Counted from the stretch's first letter, positions 29,284-39,071 are shown. The stretch: DNA of 64,000 nucleotides from Phycicoccus sp. HDW14 (GCF_011383005.1 NZ_CP049935.1:2294001-2358000); one strand, 5' to 3'. Numbers and translations are program-made. Notes: generated from the sequence alone by a model not told the origin.

Positions 29284-29709
29284 TCAGCCGGCGTAGGGCG
29301 ACGGGGGCAGCGGGTCGGGCCAGGAGGCGCCGAGCACCCGGTCGACGTCGAGGACGACGACCACGCGCTCGGGGTTCGGCCGGGGCTGCCGGTAGCGCGC
29401 GGCGTACCGGTCCTCGGCGTCGCGCACCGACGCGGCGTCCTCGAGCACCCGGGTCGTGCCCTCGAGGCTCAGCCAGCGCCGCCGGTCGACCTGGGCCAGC
29501 GAGGCCCGACGCCCGGCCCTGGCCTGCAGCACCTTGGCGCTCCCCCGGCTCGCGATGACCCGGGCCACGAGGGCGTCCTCGTCCCAGGTGAACCCGACGG
29601 GCACGACGTGGGGGCTGCCGTCGCGGCGCAGCGTCGTGAAGGTCGCGAGGTGCCGCTCGCGCATGAACTCGACGGCCGCGGCGGGCAGCTCGGCGGGGGT
29701 CAGCGCCAC
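29284..29709 (-). CDS. PPOX-class (pyridoxamine 5'-phosphate oxidase-like) F420-type protein
   Basis: 141 aa. A split-barrel flavin/F420-binding fold is suggested by FMRERHLATFTTLRRDGSPH (near residue 15), VVPVGFTWDEDALVAR, SAKVLQARAGRRASLAQVD, WLSLEGTTRVLED and AEDRYAARYRQPRPNPERVV. This matches the actinobacterial TIGR03618-like PPOX group that often uses F420. GTG 29709 overlaps the last ten bases of purN, so it is translated from the purN operon; a direct purine role is not implied. Confidence 0.8.
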   Translation of the reverse strand: MALTPAELPAAAVEFMRERHLATFTTLRRDGSPHVVPVGFTWDEDALVARVIASRGSAKVLQARAGRRASLAQVDRRRWLSLEGTTRVLEDAASVRDAEDRYAARYRQPRPNPERVVVVLDVDRVLGASWPDPLPPSPYAG

Positions 29710-30290
29710 GACCGGTCCCCGGCGAGCAGGGCCAGCACCTCGACGAGCATCTCCCGCTCCTGCACCTTGATCCGTTCGTGGAGGGACCCGACGTCGTCGC
29801 CGACCTCGACCCGCACCGCCCGCTGCTCGATGATCGGGCCGGTGTCGACGCCGGCGTCGACCCAGTGGCACGTGCAGCCGGTGACGCGCACCCCGTGGGC
29901 CAGGGCGTCCCGCACGCCGTGCGCCCCCGGGAAGCTCGGGAGCAGGGCCGGGTGGGTGTTGACGACGCGGACGGCGTCGAGCACGGCCGGCCCGAGGACC
30001 TTCATGAAGCCCGCCGACACGACGAGGTCGGGTGCGTGGCCCGCCAGCACACCGGCCAGCGCGGCATCCCACTCGGGTCGCGTCCCGAACGCCGACACCG
30101 GGCAGACGAAGGTCGGGATGCCCCGCGCCTGCGCCCGCGCGACCCCGCCGGTGCCCTCCCGGTCGGCGCCGACGACGACGACCTCGAACGGCGGGTCGAC
30201 CGCGTCGCTGTCGACCGCGTCGAGCAGGGCCTGGAGGTTGGTGCCGGACCCCGACACGAGCACGGCCAGGCGCAGCGGCCCCCCGCTCAC
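29700..30290 (-). CDS. purN: Phosphoribosylglycinamide formyltransferase
   Basis: 196 aa. Family motifs: LVSGSGTNLQALLDAV at the N-terminus (phosphate-binding), a formyl-folate binding loop around GFMKVLGPAVLD, the catalytic Asn-His in VVNTHPALLPSFPGAHG and Asp in HWVDAGVDTGPII. It formylates GAR with 10-formyl-THF in purine synthesis. GTG 30290 overlaps the PerM stop (GTGA). The order perM-purN-(PPOX)-purH matches the conserved actinobacterial arrangement, with the PPOX gene inserted. Confidence 0.93.
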   Translation of the reverse strand: MSGGPLRLAVLVSGSGTNLQALLDAVDSDAVDPPFEVVVVGADREGTGGVARAQARGIPTFVCPVSAFGTRPEWDAALAGVLAGHAPDLVVSAGFMKVLGPAVLDAVRVVNTHPALLPSFPGAHGVRDALAHGVRVTGCTCHWVDAGVDTGPIIEQRAVRVEVGDDVGSLHERIKVQEREMLVEVLALLAGDRSWR

Positions 30291-31531
30291 CGCCGCAGCC
30301 GCCACGCGTCGCGGACGACGTAGCCGACCGCCCCGACGAGCAGCTCGGCGAACAGCACGAGGGTCACCTGCGTGGCCGGTGCCCCGATGCTCGAGAGCCG
30401 GAACTGGCCGAGCGAGCCGCCGCCGACGAGGTCGAGCAGGCCGATGGCGAGGGCGGTGGTGGCGCAGGCCGAGACGGCCACGGCGAGCTTGGTGCGCAGC
30501 CGCGAGAGCCGGGCCACGGTGGCGACGGCGCGCCGTCCGACCCAGGCCCCGACCCCGACGAGCAGGAGGACGCAGACGACGCCGACGACACCGGGGAAGC
30601 GCCCCGGCTGCGGCAGCGAGGCGAGCACGGGGACCATCGGGAGCAGGCCGCTCTCGGCGCCGTCCCAGGAGATGCCCGCGCCGTCGACGACGGTGAACCC
30701 CGGCCCGGCGAGGAACGAGACGACCCACGTCGCGAGGTTCGGCAGGCCGGCCACCTGCGCGCCGAGCAGCACGGCGGCGCCGGCGCCGGCCGGGGCGAGC
30801 TCGGCCTGCACGGCGGCCACCTGCGGCCACGAGACGACGACGGCGACGACCACGACGAGGACGCCGAGCCCCACGAGGAGTGCGGCCCCGGCCAGCCCCG
30901 GGCCCACCGCGCGGGCCACGACGTCGGGCAGCACCGGCACGACGCGAGGGCCGAGCACGTCGGGGTCGTCCCGGCCGACGGCCCGCAGCGCGATGCCGAG
31001 GCCGAGCAGCGGGACGAGGACCAGCGGGAGGAGCAGGCTCGGCGTCTCGGGCGGCAGCGGCCCGCGGGCGGCGAGCACCCAGGCGACGACCCCGACGAGG
31101 AGGTACCCGGCCCACCACGCCCCGACCGCGGCGGCGAGCGGGCGCGGCAGCAGCCCCGCCCACGACCCGCCCTCGGTGCTGACCCGCACCATCGCCTCGC
31201 GTGACCCGTACCGGGCGAGCGCGACGAGGAGGGCGACGCCGAGCAGCGGGACGAGGGAGACGGTGGCCGACCCGGCGGCGAGGTGCCCCCCGCCGGCCAG
31301 GAGCCAGAGCGAGGCACCGACGGCCACGGCGTCACCGCCGGGCGCGCTCGAGCGCGGGTCGGCGCTCCACGCGAGCAGCACGGGGACGAGGACGACGAGC
31401 ACCGACACCAGGCCGGTCGCGAGCCCGATGAGCGCCGACCGGCGCCACCCCGGACCCCACGTCGAGCCGCCCTCGCCATCGGGGTCCGCGGACCCGGGCA
31501 GGGCGGAGCGCAGGCGGTCGGTGACGGTCAT
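30287..31531 (-). CDS. DUF6350 membrane protein, PerM-type
   Basis: 414 aa with about nine to ten hydrophobic spans and a soluble, Asp/Gly-rich N-terminus (about 28 residues). In mycobacteria the gene between sucCD and purN is perM, needed for cell division under stress; position and topology here match, so PerM-like function is inferred from synteny. No catalytic motif is visible. It overlaps purN by four bases and lies 66 bp after sucD on the same strand. Confidence 0.75.
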   Translation of the reverse strand: MTVTDRLRSALPGSADPDGEGGSTWGPGWRRSALIGLATGLVSVLVVLVPVLLAWSADPRSSAPGGDAVAVGASLWLLAGGGHLAAGSATVSLVPLLGVALLVALARYGSREAMVRVSTEGGSWAGLLPRPLAAAVGAWWAGYLLVGVVAWVLAARGPLPPETPSLLLPLVLVPLLGLGIALRAVGRDDPDVLGPRVVPVLPDVVARAVGPGLAGAALLVGLGVLVVVVAVVVSWPQVAAVQAELAPAGAGAAVLLGAQVAGLPNLATWVVSFLAGPGFTVVDGAGISWDGAESGLLPMVPVLASLPQPGRFPGVVGVVCVLLLVGVGAWVGRRAVATVARLSRLRTKLAVAVSACATTALAIGLLDLVGGGSLGQFRLSSIGAPATQVTLVLFAELLVGAVGYVVRDAWRLRR

Positions 31532-31597
31532 CGGGACCAGTGTGCGACAGCGCGTCCGCCCCTCGCCGGAGCCGCGCCGGTGGGAGGGGGTGCGGGC

Positions 31598-32491
31598 TCA
31601 GCCGGCGAGGCCCTGCATGATCTCGCGCATGAGGTCGGCCGTCTCGGACGGGGTCTTCCCGACCTTGACCCCGGCGGCCTCGAGGGCCTCCTTCTTGGCC
31701 TGGGCGGTACCCGACGAACCGGAGACGATGGCGCCGGCGTGACCCATCGTCTTGCCCTCGGGGGCGGTGAAGCCGGCGACGTAGCCGACGACCGGCTTCG
31801 TCACGTGGTCCTTGATGTAGGCGGCGGCCCGCTCCTCGGCGTCGCCGCCGATCTCGCCGATCATGACGATGGCGTCGGTGTCGGGGTCGTTCTCGAAGGC
31901 CTCGAGGCAGTCGATGTGCGTGGTCCCGATGATCGGGTCGCCACCGATGCCGACGCCGGTGGAGAACCCGAAGTCCCGCAGCTCGTACATCATCTGGTAG
32001 GTCAGCGTGCCCGACTTCGAGACCAGGCCGATGCGGCCCGACCCGGAGATGTCGGCGGGGATGATGCCCGCGTTCGAGGCGCCGGGGCTGATCAGTCCGG
32101 GGCAGTTCGGGCCGATGATGCGCGTGCCGCCCTTGGCCTGCGCGTAGTTGAAGAACTCGGCGGTGTCCTTGACGGCGACGCCCTCGGTGATGACGACGGC
32201 CAGCGGGATGCCCGCGTCGATCGCCTCGACGGCAGCAGCCTTGGTGAACGCGGCCGGCACGAAGATCACCGACACGTCCGCGCCGGTGGCCTCGATCGCC
32301 TCGGCCACGGTGCCGAAGACGGGGACGGTGGTGTCGCCCTCGAACTCGACCTCGGTGCCGGCCTTGCGGGGGTTGACGCCCCCGACGATGGCGGTGCCGG
32401 AGCGCAGCATCCGCTGCGTGTGCTTCATGCCCTCGGAGCCGGTCATGCCCTGGACGATGACCTTGGAGTCCGCGGTGAGGAAGATGGCCAT
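31598..32491 (-). CDS. sucD: Succinyl-CoA synthetase alpha subunit
   Basis: 297 aa. CoA-binding Rossmann region at the N-terminus ([19 protein letters not shown]), the [11 protein letters not shown] loop near residue 122, and the phospho-histidine loop [18 protein letters not shown] near residue 250. It forms the TCA-cycle enzyme that couples succinyl-CoA and succinate to ATP/GTP. It follows sucC by 33 bp on the same strand; ATG 32491 is preceded by AGAAGAGAG. Confidence 0.97.
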   Translation of the reverse strand: MAIFLTADSKVIVQGMTGSEGMKHTQRMLRSGTAIVGGVNPRKAGTEVEFEGDTTVPVFGTVAEAIEATGADVSVIFVPAAFTKAAAVEAIDAGIPLAVVITEGVAVKDTAEFFNYAQAKGGTRIIGPNCPGLISPGASNAGIIPADISGSGRIGLVSKSGTLTYQMMYELRDFGFSTGVGIGGDPIIGTTHIDCLEAFENDPDTDAIVMIGEIGGDAEERAAAYIKDHVTKPVVGYVAGFTAPEGKTMGHAGAIVSGSSGTAQAKKEALEAAGVKVGKTPSETADLMREIMQGLAG

Positions 32492-32524
32492 GGGTGTCTG
32501 TTCTCTCTTCTCGCTCGCTCGGGG

Positions 32525-33703
32525 TCAGTTCTGGGAGGCCAGCTCGGCGGCCTTGCGCGCCGCGCCGTCCATCGTGGGCTCGATGATGACCCGGGGGTGG
32601 TCGCGCTCCTGGAGGATGCGCCGCCCCTCCTCGACGTTGTTGCCGTCGAGGCGCACGACGAGCGGGCGGTCCTCCTCGTCGCCGAGCGAGTCGAGGGCGC
32701 CGACGATGCCGTTGGCCACCGCGTCGCACGCCGTGATGCCGCCGAAGACGTTGACGAACACCGCCTTGACCTGCGGGTCGGACAGGATGATGTGCAGCCC
32801 GTTGGCCATCACCTCGGCCGAGGCTCCGCCGCCGATGTCGAGGAAGTTGGCCGGCTTCTGGCCGCCGAACTCCTCGCCGGCGTACGCCACGACGTCGAGC
32901 GTGCTCATGACCAGGCCGGCGCCGTTGCCGATGATGCCGACCGAGCCGTCGAGCTTGACGTAGTTGAGGTCCTTCTCGCGGGCCGCGATCTCGAGCGGGT
33001 CGGTCTCGCTGTTGTCCTCGAGGGCCGCGTGCTCGGGCTGGCGGAAGAAGGCGTTCTCGTCGAGCGAGACCTTGCCGTCGAGGGCGACGATGTCGCCGGC
33101 CGCCGTCTTCACGAGCGGGTTGACCTCGACGAGCGTCGCGTCCTCCTCGCGGTAGACCGTCCACAGCGTCTGGAGGACCGGCTCGATCTTCGCGGCCGTC
33201 TCGGCGTCGAAGCCCGCGGCCTCGACGATCTCGCGGGCCTTGGCCGCGTCGATGCCGGTGTTGGGGTCGACGGCGATGCGGGCCAGGGCCTCGGGGCGCT
33301 CGACGGCGAGCTGCTCGATGTCCATCCCGCCCTCCTTGCTGCACATCGCGAGGTAGGTGCGGTTGGCACGGTCGAGGAGGATCGAGAAGTAGTACTCCTC
33401 GTCGATCTGGGCGCCCTGGGCGACCATCACCTCGTGGACCGTGTGGCCCTTGATGTCCATCCCGAGGATGGCGCGCGCGTGCTCCTCGGCCTCGTCGGCG
33501 GTCTTGGCGACCTTGACGCCGCCGGCCTTGCCGCGACCCCCGGCCTTGACCTGGGCCTTGACGACGGTGACCCCGCCGCTGGCGACGCCGATCCGTTCGG
33601 CGGCCGCCCGGGCCTCCTCCGGCGTCGAGGCGACTGCCCCGGCGAGCACGGGGACACCGTGCTTCTCGAACACGTCACGGGCCTGGTACTCGAAGAGGTC
33701 CAC
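32525..33703 (-). CDS. sucC: Succinyl-CoA synthetase beta subunit
   Basis: 392 aa, starting at GTG 33703 ([20 protein letters not shown]), the standard SucC N-terminus; the longer open frame upstream is not family-like. The ATP-grasp domain is seen in [18 protein letters not shown] (near residue 45) and VEVNPLV (near 205); the C-terminal CoA-ligase-like part has FLDIGGGA and [11 protein letters not shown]. It begins the leftward block sucC-sucD-perM-purN-PPOX-purH. In the 195-bp upstream gap a possible -10 TACGCT lies at 33747-33752 on the minus strand, with a weak -35. Confidence 0.97.
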   Translation of the reverse strand: MDLFEYQARDVFEKHGVPVLAGAVASTPEEARAAAERIGVASGGVTVVKAQVKAGGRGKAGGVKVAKTADEAEEHARAILGMDIKGHTVHEVMVAQGAQIDEEYYFSILLDRANRTYLAMCSKEGGMDIEQLAVERPEALARIAVDPNTGIDAAKAREIVEAAGFDAETAAKIEPVLQTLWTVYREEDATLVEVNPLVKTAAGDIVALDGKVSLDENAFFRQPEHAALEDNSETDPLEIAAREKDLNYVKLDGSVGIIGNGAGLVMSTLDVVAYAGEEFGGQKPANFLDIGGGASAEVMANGLHIILSDPQVKAVFVNVFGGITACDAVANGIVGALDSLGDEEDRPLVVRLDGNNVEEGRRILQERDHPRVIIEPTMDGAARKAAELASQN

Positions 33704-33842
33704 GAGGCGATCCGTCCTCACTGTCGGCGAAAGGTGGTCCGCGGGCAGCGTATCGGCGCCTGCTCGCCCTGCCGAACCCGAGGCGCTCGATGGGGGTATC
33801 TCACGCCCGAGCGGTCGGGTGGGTCGACGACCGGACCCCGGA

Positions 33843-33889
33843 CGCACCACGGGCGGTGCAGCGCCTCGCGCCGCACCGCCCGTGGTGCG
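33843..33889 (-). terminator. 17-bp hairpin terminator of the first M4 protease gene
   Basis: Perfect 17-base arms (33843-33859, 33873-33889) around a 13-base loop begin 10 bp after the protease stop on the minus strand. No T run follows. It insulates sucC from the protease gene upstream. Confidence 0.6.
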
Positions 33890-33898
33890 ACCGTGCCG

Positions 33899-35523
33899 TC
33901 AGTTGGCGCAGGTCTGCGTCCCCGCCGGCGCCTTGATGGCCTTGAACGCCTTCTCGATGCCGATGCACGTGGAGCTGTTCCTGCCGTACAGCTCCTTCGC
34001 CGACGCGATGGCCCCGTTGCGGGCGGCCGCGTAGCCGCTCGAGGAGGTCAGCTTCGTCGTCAGCGTGCGGTACCAGACCTTCTCGACCGCGACGCGGCCG
34101 ACGCCGGAGAACGACGACCCGTCGCAGGTCGGGCTGTTGTACGAGACCCCGTTGACCGTGCGCGCACCGCTGCCCTCGGAGGCCAGGAAGTACCAGTGGT
34201 TGAGCGGCCCGGAGGAGTAGTGCACGTCGAGCCGGCCGACCGTGCGGCTCCAGCAGTCGGCGCTCTTGCCGTCCTTGCTCGGCTTGTCCATGTAGCGCAG
34301 CGGCGTGCCGTTGCCGTTGATGTCGATCTTCTCGCCGATGAGGTAGTCGCCCGGGTCGGACGGGTTGCTGGAGAAGAACTCCACGGCCGTGCCGAAGATG
34401 TCCGAGGTCGCCTCGTTGAGCCCGCCGGACTCGCCGCGGTAGCTCAGCCCGGCCGTGTTCTCGGTGACGCCGTGGCTCATCTCGTGGCCGGCGACGTCGA
34501 TCGAGGTGAGCGGCTTGAGGTTGTTGCGGCCGTCGCCGTAGGTCATCTGGGTGCCGTCCCAGAAGGCGTTGGAGTAGCCGTTGGCGTAGTGGACCCGGCT
34601 GCGGGCGCCGACCCCGGTGCCCCAGATGCCGGCCCGGTTCTGCACGCTCTGGTAGTACGCGAAGGTCTGCTGCGCACCCCACTGCGCGTCGGCGGCCGCG
34701 GTGTCGGACGCCGTGGGCGAGCCGGTGCCCCAGACGTCGTCGACGTCGGTGTACTCGCTGCCGTTGCCCGACGTCCCGTTGAAGAGGTTGGTCGTGTAGT
34801 TGCCCACCGAGTCGCGCAGGCGGAAGCCGGAGCCGCCGGTGACGGTGTTGAGCGTCACCGTCCCGGAGTACTGGGTGTTGCCGGTGCCCTCGTGGATCCC
34901 CTCGAGGCTGTCGAGCACGGCACCCGTGCGGGCGTCGACGTAGGTGCGCAGGCGGCTGGGCGTGCCGCTCGCGCGGACCCCCTCGGTGCTGACCTCCCAG
35001 GCCAGCCGGGACGCCGACCCGGACGCGTGGACGACGAGCTCGGTCGTCGAGGAGGTCGGGCGGTAGCCGGCGGACCGGCGGGCGACGACCTGCGCGGCGG
35101 CCTTGGACACGACCGGGCGGTGGGAGGCGACGGCCAGCGGACGCGTCGTCGCGAGGTACTTCTGGCGCACCGAGCCGTCGACGCCCTTGGTGACGACGAG
35201 GTCGCCGCCGACGACCCGCAGGCCGCCGGTCGTGCGGTCGTAGCGGACGTGGCGGGTGCCGTCGGGGTCGACGATGACGCCCCGCACGGTCAGGCCCTCG
35301 TCCGACGGCAGGCGCAGGGCGCGGGCGGTCGGGGTGGTGAGGCGCTGCTCGGCGCTGCGTGCGACGGCGACGCGGGCAGCGCCGGCGCGGGCGGCCGCGG
35401 TGACCCGCGCCACCGCCGCACCGTCGGGGTCGGGGACGGGCCGGCCGTGGCGGGCGCCGCGGCGACCACCCCGGCGACCAGGGAGGCGGCCAGCGCGGAA
35501 CCGGCCAGGAGACGACGGGGCAT
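33899..35523 (-). CDS. Secreted M4 (thermolysin-type) neutral metalloprotease, apparent frameshift
   Basis: 541 aa after correction. ATG 35523, preceded by GAGGAG, encodes a signal peptide (MPRRLLAGSALAASLVAGVV, cleavage near APATAG). An FTP/PepSY-type propeptide extends to about residue 215, then the catalytic domain: HEMSH at codons 34472-34486, third ligand in GGLNEATSDIFG, and the active-site histidine region DVHYSSGPLNHWYFL. Breaks at 35426-35429, just after the signal peptide, where one C on the coding strand is missing. Enzyme hydrolyses extracellular proteins. It is a paralogue of the next gene. Confidence 0.88.
34269..34359 (-). repeat. 91-bp segment nearly identical to 36568-36658
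   Basis: Inside the first M4 protease gene, these 91 bases differ from 36568-36658 in the second M4 gene at one position by direct comparison, although the two proteins differ much more elsewhere. It encodes the DKPSKDG to DYLIGEK part of the catalytic domain. Recent gene conversion or duplication is the likely cause. Confidence 0.7.
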
Positions 35524-35655
35524 GACGGTGCTCCTCGAGTGTCGGGTGGGTCGCGATCATAGGACGGCGACGGCGCCCGAGCAGGCGGAACGCGCAGGAC
35601 CGGGGCCGTCCGGACCGGGGCCGCGACGGGCCGGGGCCGCGACGGGCCAGCACGG

Positions 35656-35691
35656 CGACGGGCCGGCGCGCGGTGGCGCGCCGGCCCGTCG
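35656..35691 (-). terminator. 16-bp hairpin terminator of the second M4 protease gene
   Basis: Perfect 16-base arms at 35656-35671 and 35676-35691 with loop GGTG, 29 bp after the stop of the protease gene read on the minus strand. The surrounding 35600-35660 is low-complexity, with GACGGGCC occurring several times. Confidence 0.6.
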
Positions 35692-35720
35692 TGGAGCGGT
35701 GGTGCGGGAGGTGCGGGTGG

Positions 35721-37766
35721 TCAGCTCACGGCGAGCGACGTGTCGTCGACGACGAACGACGTCTGCAGCGAGGAGTCCTCGGTCTCGGTGAACTTCACGG
35801 TGACCGACTGGCCCTTGTAGGCCAGCAGGTTGAACGACTTCTGCACGTACGACGAGTTCGCGTTGGCGTTGGAGTACGTCGCCAGCGTCGTCGTCGTCCC
35901 GTTGACGACCACCTGCGGCTTCATCGTGTCGTACGCCGTCGAGCCCGACTCCGAGGTGTCGATGCGCACCCAGAAGGAGAGGGTCGCGCTCGTGGCGGTC
36001 GACGGGATGGTCACCGTCTGCTGCTGGGTCTCGGTGCCCGCGGAGCCGTTGCCCCCGAGCCAGAGCTTCCAGCTGCCGGTGCGCGCCGGGCGCCCCGTGT
36101 TGTTGGTGACCGGGCCGGCGGTACCGGTCCAGACCGTGGCGCCGGACTCGAAGCCCGCGTTCTGGAGGATGTTGCCGCCGGTGGGCGGGGGCGTCGTGCC
36201 ACCGCCGCAGCTCTGGCTGCCGGCCGGGACCGCGATGGCCGAGAAGGCGCTCTCGACGGCGGTGCAGACGGCCGCGTTCGACGGGAAGAGCTCCTTGGCC
36301 GACGCGATCGCCCCCTCACGGGCTGCGGCGTAGTTGCTCGTCGAGGTGAGCTTCGTCGACAGCGTCCGGTACCAGACCTTCTCGATGTTCGTGCGGCCCG
36401 CGCCGGTGACGGTGGAGCCGTTGCACGTCGGGCTGTTGTACGAGACGCCGTTGACGGTCCGGGCGCCGCTGCCCTCGGAGGCCAGGAAGAACCAGTGGTT
36501 CAGCGGGCCCGAGGAGTAGTGCGGGTCGAGGTTCTTGGTCCCGGTCGTCCAGCAGTCCTGGCTCGCCCCGTCCTTGCTCGGCTTGTCCATGTAGCGCAGC
36601 GGGGTGCCGTTGCCGTTGATGTCGATCTTCTCGCCGATGAGGTAGTCGCCCGGGTCGGCCGAGCTGTTGGCGTAGAACTCGACGGCGGTGCCGAAGATGT
36701 CCGAGGTCGCCTCGTTGAGGCCGCCCGCGTCGCCGGTGTAGGCGAGGCCGGCCGTGTTCTCGGTGACGCCGTGGCTCATCTCGTGGGCCGCGACGTCGAT
36801 CGAGGTCAGCGGGTGGGTGTTGCCGATGCCGTCGCCGTAGGTCATCTGGGTGCCGTCCCAGAAGGCGTTGACGTAGGCGTTGCCGTAGTGGACGCGGCTG
36901 CGGGCGCCGGTGCCGTTGTTCCAGATGCCGGCCCGCCCGAGCTGGGTGTTGTAGTAGGCGTAGGTCTTCTCGGCGCCGTACTGCGCGTCGACCCCGGCGG
37001 TCTGGCGGCTGGACGCCGCCCCGGTGCCCCACACGTTGTCGGCGTCGGTGAAGAGGGTGCCGGCCGCCGTCGAGCTCGTCGAACCGTTGAGGTCGGTCGT
37101 GTAGTTGCCGATGGTGTCCTTGAGCTGCCAGGTGCTGCCGCTCTGGGTGCTGTTGAGCGTGACCGTGCCGGAGTACATCGAGTTGCCGGTCCCGTTGACG
37201 ATCTCGTCCCAGCTGGAGATGACCGCGCCCGAGTCGGCGTCGACGACGGTGTGCAGTCGGCTCGGGGTCTGGTCGGCCTTGACCCCGGTCGTCACGACGT
37301 CGTAGGCCAGGCGCGGGGTCCCCGAGCCGGCCCAGACGACGAGCTCGCCCTGGCTCTTCTCCTTCGTGGCCTTCGAGCGCTCCGCGCCCGTGGCGACGGC
37401 GGCGGACCGGGCGACCTTGGCGGTCCTCGTCCGGGCGCCGACGTCCTTGCGGCCCGCGTTGAAGCGCACCGACTCGAGCTTCCCGGCCTTGCTCTTCTCG
37501 ACGACGAGGTCGCCGCCGAGGACGCGCAGGCCGTTCCACGTGCGGTCGTAGCGGACGTGCTGGGTGCCGTCCCGGTCGGTGAGCACCGAGCGGGGGACGA
37601 GCTTCTCGTCGGAGGCGAGACCGAGGGCCGCGTGGTCGGGGCCCGGGGAGGAGGCGGAGGGAAGTGCCGCGGCAGGGGTGGCGCCGACGGCCGTCGCGGC
37701 GGGGACGCTGACGACGATGGTCGCGAGCGCCGCGCCGATGGCGAGGCCTGGGGTGAGTCGTCTCAC
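35721..37766 (-). CDS. Secreted M4 neutral metalloprotease with C-terminal beta-sandwich domain
   Basis: 681 aa, intact. Signal peptide MRRLTPGLAIGAALATIVVS, propeptide to about residue 215, then the M4 catalytic domain with HEMSH (codons 36771-36785), GGLNEATSDIFG and DPHYSSGPLNHWFFL. After a GGGTTPPPTGG linker (near residue 527), about 150 residues form a Ser/Thr-rich domain (NILQNAGFESGATVW...) likely to be a jelly-roll binding module; the neighbouring paralogue lacks it. Extracellular protein degradation. Its start is divergent from the lipase gene across 198 bp. Confidence 0.92.
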   Translation of the reverse strand: MRRLTPGLAIGAALATIVVSVPAATAVGATPAAALPSASSPGPDHAALGLASDEKLVPRSVLTDRDGTQHVRYDRTWNGLRVLGGDLVVEKSKAGKLESVRFNAGRKDVGARTRTAKVARSAAVATGAERSKATKEKSQGELVVWAGSGTPRLAYDVVTTGVKADQTPSRLHTVVDADSGAVISSWDEIVNGTGNSMYSGTVTLNSTQSGSTWQLKDTIGNYTTDLNGSTSSTAAGTLFTDADNVWGTGAASSRQTAGVDAQYGAEKTYAYYNTQLGRAGIWNNGTGARSRVHYGNAYVNAFWDGTQMTYGDGIGNTHPLTSIDVAAHEMSHGVTENTAGLAYTGDAGGLNEATSDIFGTAVEFYANSSADPGDYLIGEKIDINGNGTPLRYMDKPSKDGASQDCWTTGTKNLDPHYSSGPLNHWFFLASEGSGARTVNGVSYNSPTCNGSTVTGAGRTNIEKVWYRTLSTKLTSTSNYAAAREGAIASAKELFPSNAAVCTAVESAFSAIAVPAGSQSCGGGTTPPPTGGNILQNAGFESGATVWTGTAGPVTNNTGRPARTGSWKLWLGGNGSAGTETQQQTVTIPSTATSATLSFWVRIDTSESGSTAYDTMKPQVVVNGTTTTLATYSNANANSSYVQKSFNLLAYKGQSVTVKFTETEDSSLQTSFVVDDTSLAVS

Positions 37767-37856
37767 GGTCGCTGTTCTCCTTCAGGGTGGTCACGCCCGG
37801 ATCCGGGCACGAGGGGAAACCTCGCCCTCCCCCCGACCCCGGGACAAGACTTCTTG

Positions 37857-37869
37857 CGAAGAATTGACC
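37857..37869 (+). promoter_or_regulatory. 13-bp motif CGAAGAATTGACC upstream of the lipase; overlaps a TTCTT-GCG-AAGAA palindrome
   Basis: CGAAGAATTGACC is identical to the element upstream of the M36 protease (21623-21635, minus strand) and here points toward the lipase, ending 95 bp before its start. It contains TTGACC, followed 17 bp later by TACCGC, a weak -10. The dyad TTCTTGCGAAGAA (37851-37863) overlaps it and also faces the divergent M4 protease gene. AT-rich for this genome. Confidence 0.4.
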
Positions 37870-37964
37870 CGGCGGACGGAACTCTTTACCGCGGCGCGAC
37901 GTGACCTTGACCATCGGACCGGACCTTCCGGGAGGCGACGTCGCGCGGCTACGGTGAGCCCGCC

Positions 37965-38896
37965 ATGACCACTGCACCGCAGCAGCCGCCGCACGGGTTC
38001 CGGCCCGGGACGGGCGTCCTCCCGCGGCCGGTGTCGGCGCTGCCCGCCCTCGCCGCGCGGGTGGTCCGGGGGGTCGCCGACCCCGCGGTGCTCGCGGGTG
38101 CCGCGGTCGAGGCCGTCTGGCTCGGGGCGCACGTGGCGACGTGGCCGCTGGGGCTGGTGCACGGGGGCGGGGCGCCGGCGAGCCCGCCTACCGGCTCGAG
38201 CACCTGCCGCCCGTGCAGCGGGGGATGCTCGTCTCCGACGTCGAGGCCGCGGGCACGCCGATCCTCCTGGTGCACGGCATCGTCAGCAACCGCTCGATCT
38301 TCACCGTCCTGCGCCGGGGCCTGACCCGTCGCGGCTTCTCCAACGTCTTCGCGATGAACTACTCCACGGTGGCCACCGACGTGCGGACCGCCGCCCTGCG
38401 CCTCGCCGAGGAGGTCGAGGCGGTGTGCGAGCAGACGGGGTTCGAGCGCATCCACGTCATCGGCCACAGCCTCGGTGGGCTCATCGCGCGCTACTACGTC
38501 ACCCGCCTCGGCGGCGACTCCCGGGTGCACACCCTCGTCACCCTCGGCACGCCGCACGAGGGGACCTGGGCGGCGTACGCCGTCCCCACCCGGCTGATGC
38601 GCCAGATGCGGCCCGGCAGCGGGCTGATGCGCGAGCTGGCCCGGCCGGTGCGCGGCTGCCGCACCCGGTTCCTCGCGTACTGGTCCGACAGCGACCTCGC
38701 CGTCGTGCCGCAGCGCTCGGCGTCGCTGCGCCACCCCGACCTCTCGGCCCGCACGGTCCGCCTCCACGGCGCCGGCCACCTCACCCTGCCGATGCTCGGC
38801 GAGGTGGTCCACGGCATCACCGCGGCCCTCACCCAGCTCGACACCGACGGCAGCACGGTGCGCCGCGGGGTGACACCGTTGTCGCGTCGGGAGTGA
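37965..38896 (+). CDS. Alpha/beta hydrolase, lipase-type, apparent frameshift
   Basis: 310 aa after correction. The start ATG 37965 gives an N-terminal region with a moderately hydrophobic segment (LAARVVRGVADPAVLAGAAV). The hydrolase core has the oxyanion strand PILLVHGIVSNRSIF, nucleophile elbow HVIGHSLGGLIARYY (Ser), YWSDSDLAVVPQRSA (acid) and a final GAGHLTLP (His). It resembles triacylglycerol lipase/esterase (LipA type). The frame breaks in the G run 38163-38167; restoring one G gives GAGEPAYRLEHLPPVQRG. It would hydrolyse ester lipids; secretion is uncertain because a clear cleavage site is not seen. Confidence 0.83.
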
Positions 38897-39043
38897 CCGA
38901 CGGCCCCCGGATATCCACACCGTGGAATCTTCCTGAGAGAAACTTCAGGTGACGCAGGCCACGTCCGATCGCGTTTGCGCAGGTCAGGCCGGGGGTAAAC
39001 GCCACAGCCGCCCCGACACGACGAACTTCCCTGTGGACGGAGT

Positions 39044-39071
39044 TTGTGTCACGGAATGGTCACGGTACGGT
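39044..39071 (+). promoter_or_regulatory. Candidate promoter of the M23 peptidase gene with a GTCACGG direct repeat
   Basis: TTGTGT (39044-39049) and TACGGT (39066-39071) are spaced 16 bp, a possible -35/-10 pair. Within the spacer GTCACGG occurs twice (39048-39054 and 39059-39065), 11 bp apart, followed by GTGTGAC. Direct repeats one helical turn apart resemble response-regulator sites such as MtrA, which controls wall hydrolases in actinobacteria; that regulator is a guess. Confidence 0.4.

Noticed and set aside
31283-35791. A 1502-codon open frame on the plus strand opposite sucC, sucD and the M4 protease
   Set aside because: High GC suppresses stops in antisense frames. The translation is Val/Gly/Asp/Arg-rich with no domain, and clear genes occupy the other strand.
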